From NCBI GenBank assembly GCA_026713545.1, contig JAPOOG010000006.1, positions 1 to 64,000 of the forward strand: a stretch of DNA of 64,000 nt, read 5' to 3'. Shown here piece after piece: positions 62,435 to 64,000 of the stretch; positions within the stretch are counted from its first letter, which is position 1, and the number at the start of each line of letters is the position of its first letter. The notes under the pieces are model-generated. The model ran no database searches. It saw nothing but the letters and a program-made list of their open reading frames with translations, and was not told where the DNA came from. The translations under genes were made by a program, and so were the position numbers. The stretch is from Bryobacterales bacterium (GTDB taxonomy: Bacteria > Acidobacteriota > Terriglobia > Bryobacterales > UBA6623).

Positions 62435-63685
62435 CTACTCCCCTTCTTCCTGATGCCCGGTCTTGCCCGGTAGGCCAGCCGGGTTCTCATGGACGCGCTC
62501 CTGGCGACCGTGGCCCATTGCGGAGGCAAGCCCTACGCTGCTTTCCCCGAAGCGATCTCGCAGGGCATCAACTGCCTCCAGGGCCCGGCTCCACTTGCGC
62601 TTGCGGCCATCATCGAATAGGTCGAGCTGCCTCTCGGTTTCTTCCAATCCGGAAACATAAACACCGAGCAGCCGGATCGGCTGACGATGCTTCCAGTTGC
62701 GGTGGAAGAGCGTTTTTGTCGTTTCGAGAATCACTGTATCGAGCTGGGTTGCTTCGTCAAGAGAATAGGCGCGCGTGTAAGTGGAAAAGTCTTTATACCG
62801 AAGCTTGATCTGGATCGTGCGGCCGTAGAGGCTGTGCTCGCGCAGCCGGCGGCCCACCATTTGCGAGAGTTTCGCCAGCGTTGATTCGAGGAGTTTGACG
62901 TCGGCGGTATCCTGGGAAAACGTCGTCTCGTGGCTGATGGATTTCGGGTAGTCCGAGCCTCCGATCTCAGTCTGAAACCAGGCGCCGGCGTCGCGACCTT
63001 GTGCTTTGCCGGCCAACGCCAAGCCGGTCTGCCCCCAGGTTTTCTCTAGATAGTCTTCACCGAGATCACTGAGTTGGCCGATCTTGTGAACGCCTCTTTC
63101 TCGAAAGCCTCTCTCGGTGACTTTGCCGACGCCGGGAATCTTGCGGATGTTGAGCGGCGCGAGGAAAGCCGCTTCCGCCCCCGGCATGACACGAAGCATG
63201 CCGTTTGGCTTAGCCATTGCTGAGCAGATCTTTGCGACCAGCCGTGACGTGCCAATACCGATCGAACATGGCAACTTGATCGCATCGGCGATAGCTTGAT
63301 GCAATCGATCGCCGGCTTTGAGGGGTGGGCCCAACAGGCGTTCGGCACCCGTCATTTCGAGGTAGGCTTCGTCGATCGAAGTCATCTCGATACGCGGTGA
63401 GAACTTCTTCAGAACTTGATGGACCTTTCCTGAATACTCGCGATAGCGGCGGGGATGTCCCGGCAGGAAAACGGCCTGGGGACACAACTGATAGGCGCGC
63501 CGGAGCGGCATCGCCGAGCGAACTCCGTACTCCCTTGCTGCATACGAAGCGGCTGAAACTACGCCACGCTCGTTGGCGAGCCCGCCCACGACGACCGGCT
63601 TTCCCTTTAGATTGGGATCAAAAAGTTCCTCGACCGATACAAAAAATGCGTCCATGTCGACGTGGAAGATGGTCCTGGCCTGCAT
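62435..63685 (-). CDS. dinB: DNA polymerase IV (DinB, Y-family)
   Basis: A 416-residue translesion polymerase. IFHVDMDAFFVSVEELFDP carries the first catalytic Asp; AASYAAREYGVRSAMPL and IEMTSIDEAYLEMTG with the DE pair complete the palm; RKIPGVGKVTERG is the thumb HhH region; the little-finger domain follows. Length is normal. It copies damaged DNA, with possible SOS control; no LexA box was identified. It lies 43 bp from a DNA glycosylase gene on the same strand, suggesting a small repair operon. Confidence 0.95.
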   Translation of the reverse strand: MQARTIFHVDMDAFFVSVEELFDPNLKGKPVVVGGLANERGVVSAASYAAREYGVRSAMPLRRAYQLCPQAVFLPGHPRRYREYSGKVHQVLKKFSPRIEMTSIDEAYLEMTGAERLLGPPLKAGDRLHQAIADAIKLPCSIGIGTSRLVAKICSAMAKPNGMLRVMPGAEAAFLAPLNIRKIPGVGKVTERGFRERGVHKIGQLSDLGEDYLEKTWGQTGLALAGKAQGRDAGAWFQTEIGGSDYPKSISHETTFSQDTADVKLLESTLAKLSQMVGRRLREHSLYGRTIQIKLRYKDFSTYTRAYSLDEATQLDTVILETTKTLFHRNWKHRQPIRLLGVYVSGLEETERQLDLFDDGRKRKWSRALEAVDALRDRFGESSVGLASAMGHGRQERVHENPAGLPGKTGHQEEGE

Positions 63686-63728
63686 GGTCTCTTGTCCGTA
63701 GCGGCAGTTTCGTCGGTCCGCGGGTCGG

Positions 63729-64000
63729 CTAGGATTTAGTCACGAACTCATTGTCCTTGATGTAGAAACGACAGGGAAGATCACGGCTGGCTGAGATACC
63801 GATACGGGTCGTCGTAACTATCTTGATGGGCTTGGGCCGGTGCATCGCTCGTACAGTCAATGCGCCGCGAGTAACGTCAGCCTCATTCCGCAGGCGGGTG
63901 ACGCCGAGTGCCAGGGTCAGTTTTCCGGGACCGGATGCCAAATCTCGTAGTCGTTGCGCATTGGGTCGACGGCGCTGGATTTCCTCGATTCCCACAAGGG
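63729..64000 (-). CDS. 3-methyladenine DNA glycosylase (AAG/MPG family), partial
   Basis: The C-terminal ~90 residues of an alkyladenine glycosylase whose start is outside the window. GIEEIQRRRP, the LASGPGKLTLALGVT motif, DVTRGALTV, TTTRIGIS and the end CRFYIKDNEFVTKS match AAG/MPG proteins, which excise 3-methyladenine, 7-methylguanine and hypoxanthine. Relatives are about 190-210 residues. It is transcribed toward dinB and may be in the same operon. Confidence 0.85.
   Translation of the reverse strand, partial: LVGIEEIQRRRPNAQRLRDLASGPGKLTLALGVTRLRNEADVTRGALTVRAMHRPKPIKIVTTTRIGISASRDLPCRFYIKDNEFVTKS

Overview
Organism. The window (about 58-60% GC by eye) looks like a chromosomal segment of an Acidobacteriota bacterium, probably of the Bryobacterales type. 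This rests on gene content only: Tat-exported Gfo/Idh/MocA oxidoreductases, a 3-keto-disaccharide hydrolase (DUF1080), four sugar-phosphate isomerase/epimerase TIM barrels, an egtB-egtD pair, a dnaK-dnaJ-hspR operon, and a conserved hypothetical protein (57228-57908) of a kind I associate with that group. Planctomycetota share several of these families and are not excluded. I recognised no rRNA, tRNA or CRISPR array.

Layout 1 - accessory region, about 1-24.5 kb. Small membrane and zinc-ribbon proteins and a DUF29 protein are followed by a 1,635-residue single-chain restriction-modification enzyme (type ISP-like). Next come a decayed DUF5131 gene, an ASCH protein overlapping a large GNAT-PIN fusion, and a PIN-domain protein between two ~250-bp direct repeats. 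A frameshifted SOS-associated peptidase (SRAP) and further small genes follow. A leftward cassette (sigma-like factor, 151-aa protein, ImmA/IrrE metallopeptidase) then faces a rightward, tightly coupled CBASS operon: DUF2188 protein, TRIP13-like ATPase (Cap6), a second-class HORMA-like protein, HORMA protein (Cap7), CD-NTase, and Cap4 nuclease-SAVED effector. The region closes with a serine recombinase translationally coupled to a tyrosine recombinase and a perfect terminator hairpin. Short repeats, some with a protein-coding substitution pattern, recur between the cassettes. Together with integrase and IS-like remnants they suggest a defence island assembled by repeated recombination.

Layout 2 - ordinary chromosome, about 24.5-64 kb. 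Carbohydrate genes (isomerases, DUF1080, Gfo/Idh, alpha-glucan phosphorylase) are mixed with redox and thiol genes (sthA, dsbD-like, egtB/egtD), proteostasis genes (ftsH, dnaK, dnaJ, hspR, clpX, prohibitin-like), tilS, a fabV-like reductase, a FabG-like SDR, a tartrate/malate-type dehydrogenase and a thiE-like gene. An M14 peptidase, dinB and a partial alkyladenine glycosylase complete the set. Several long intergenic stretches carry two or three families of dispersed repeats; one family ends in iterated CACGAA/CACGAG words and another contains a terminator hairpin.

How it fits together. The left part is a multi-system phage-defence neighbourhood: restriction, CBASS, and possibly a GNAT/PIN/ASCH RNA-targeting module. 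It has its own recombinases and a protease-plus-sigma regulatory module next to the CBASS operon. The right part is housekeeping and saccharide metabolism. The least described features are the GNAT-PIN + ASCH pair, the sigma/ImmA cassette facing CBASS with a DUF2188 gene leading the operon, and the repeated gene-tail seams.
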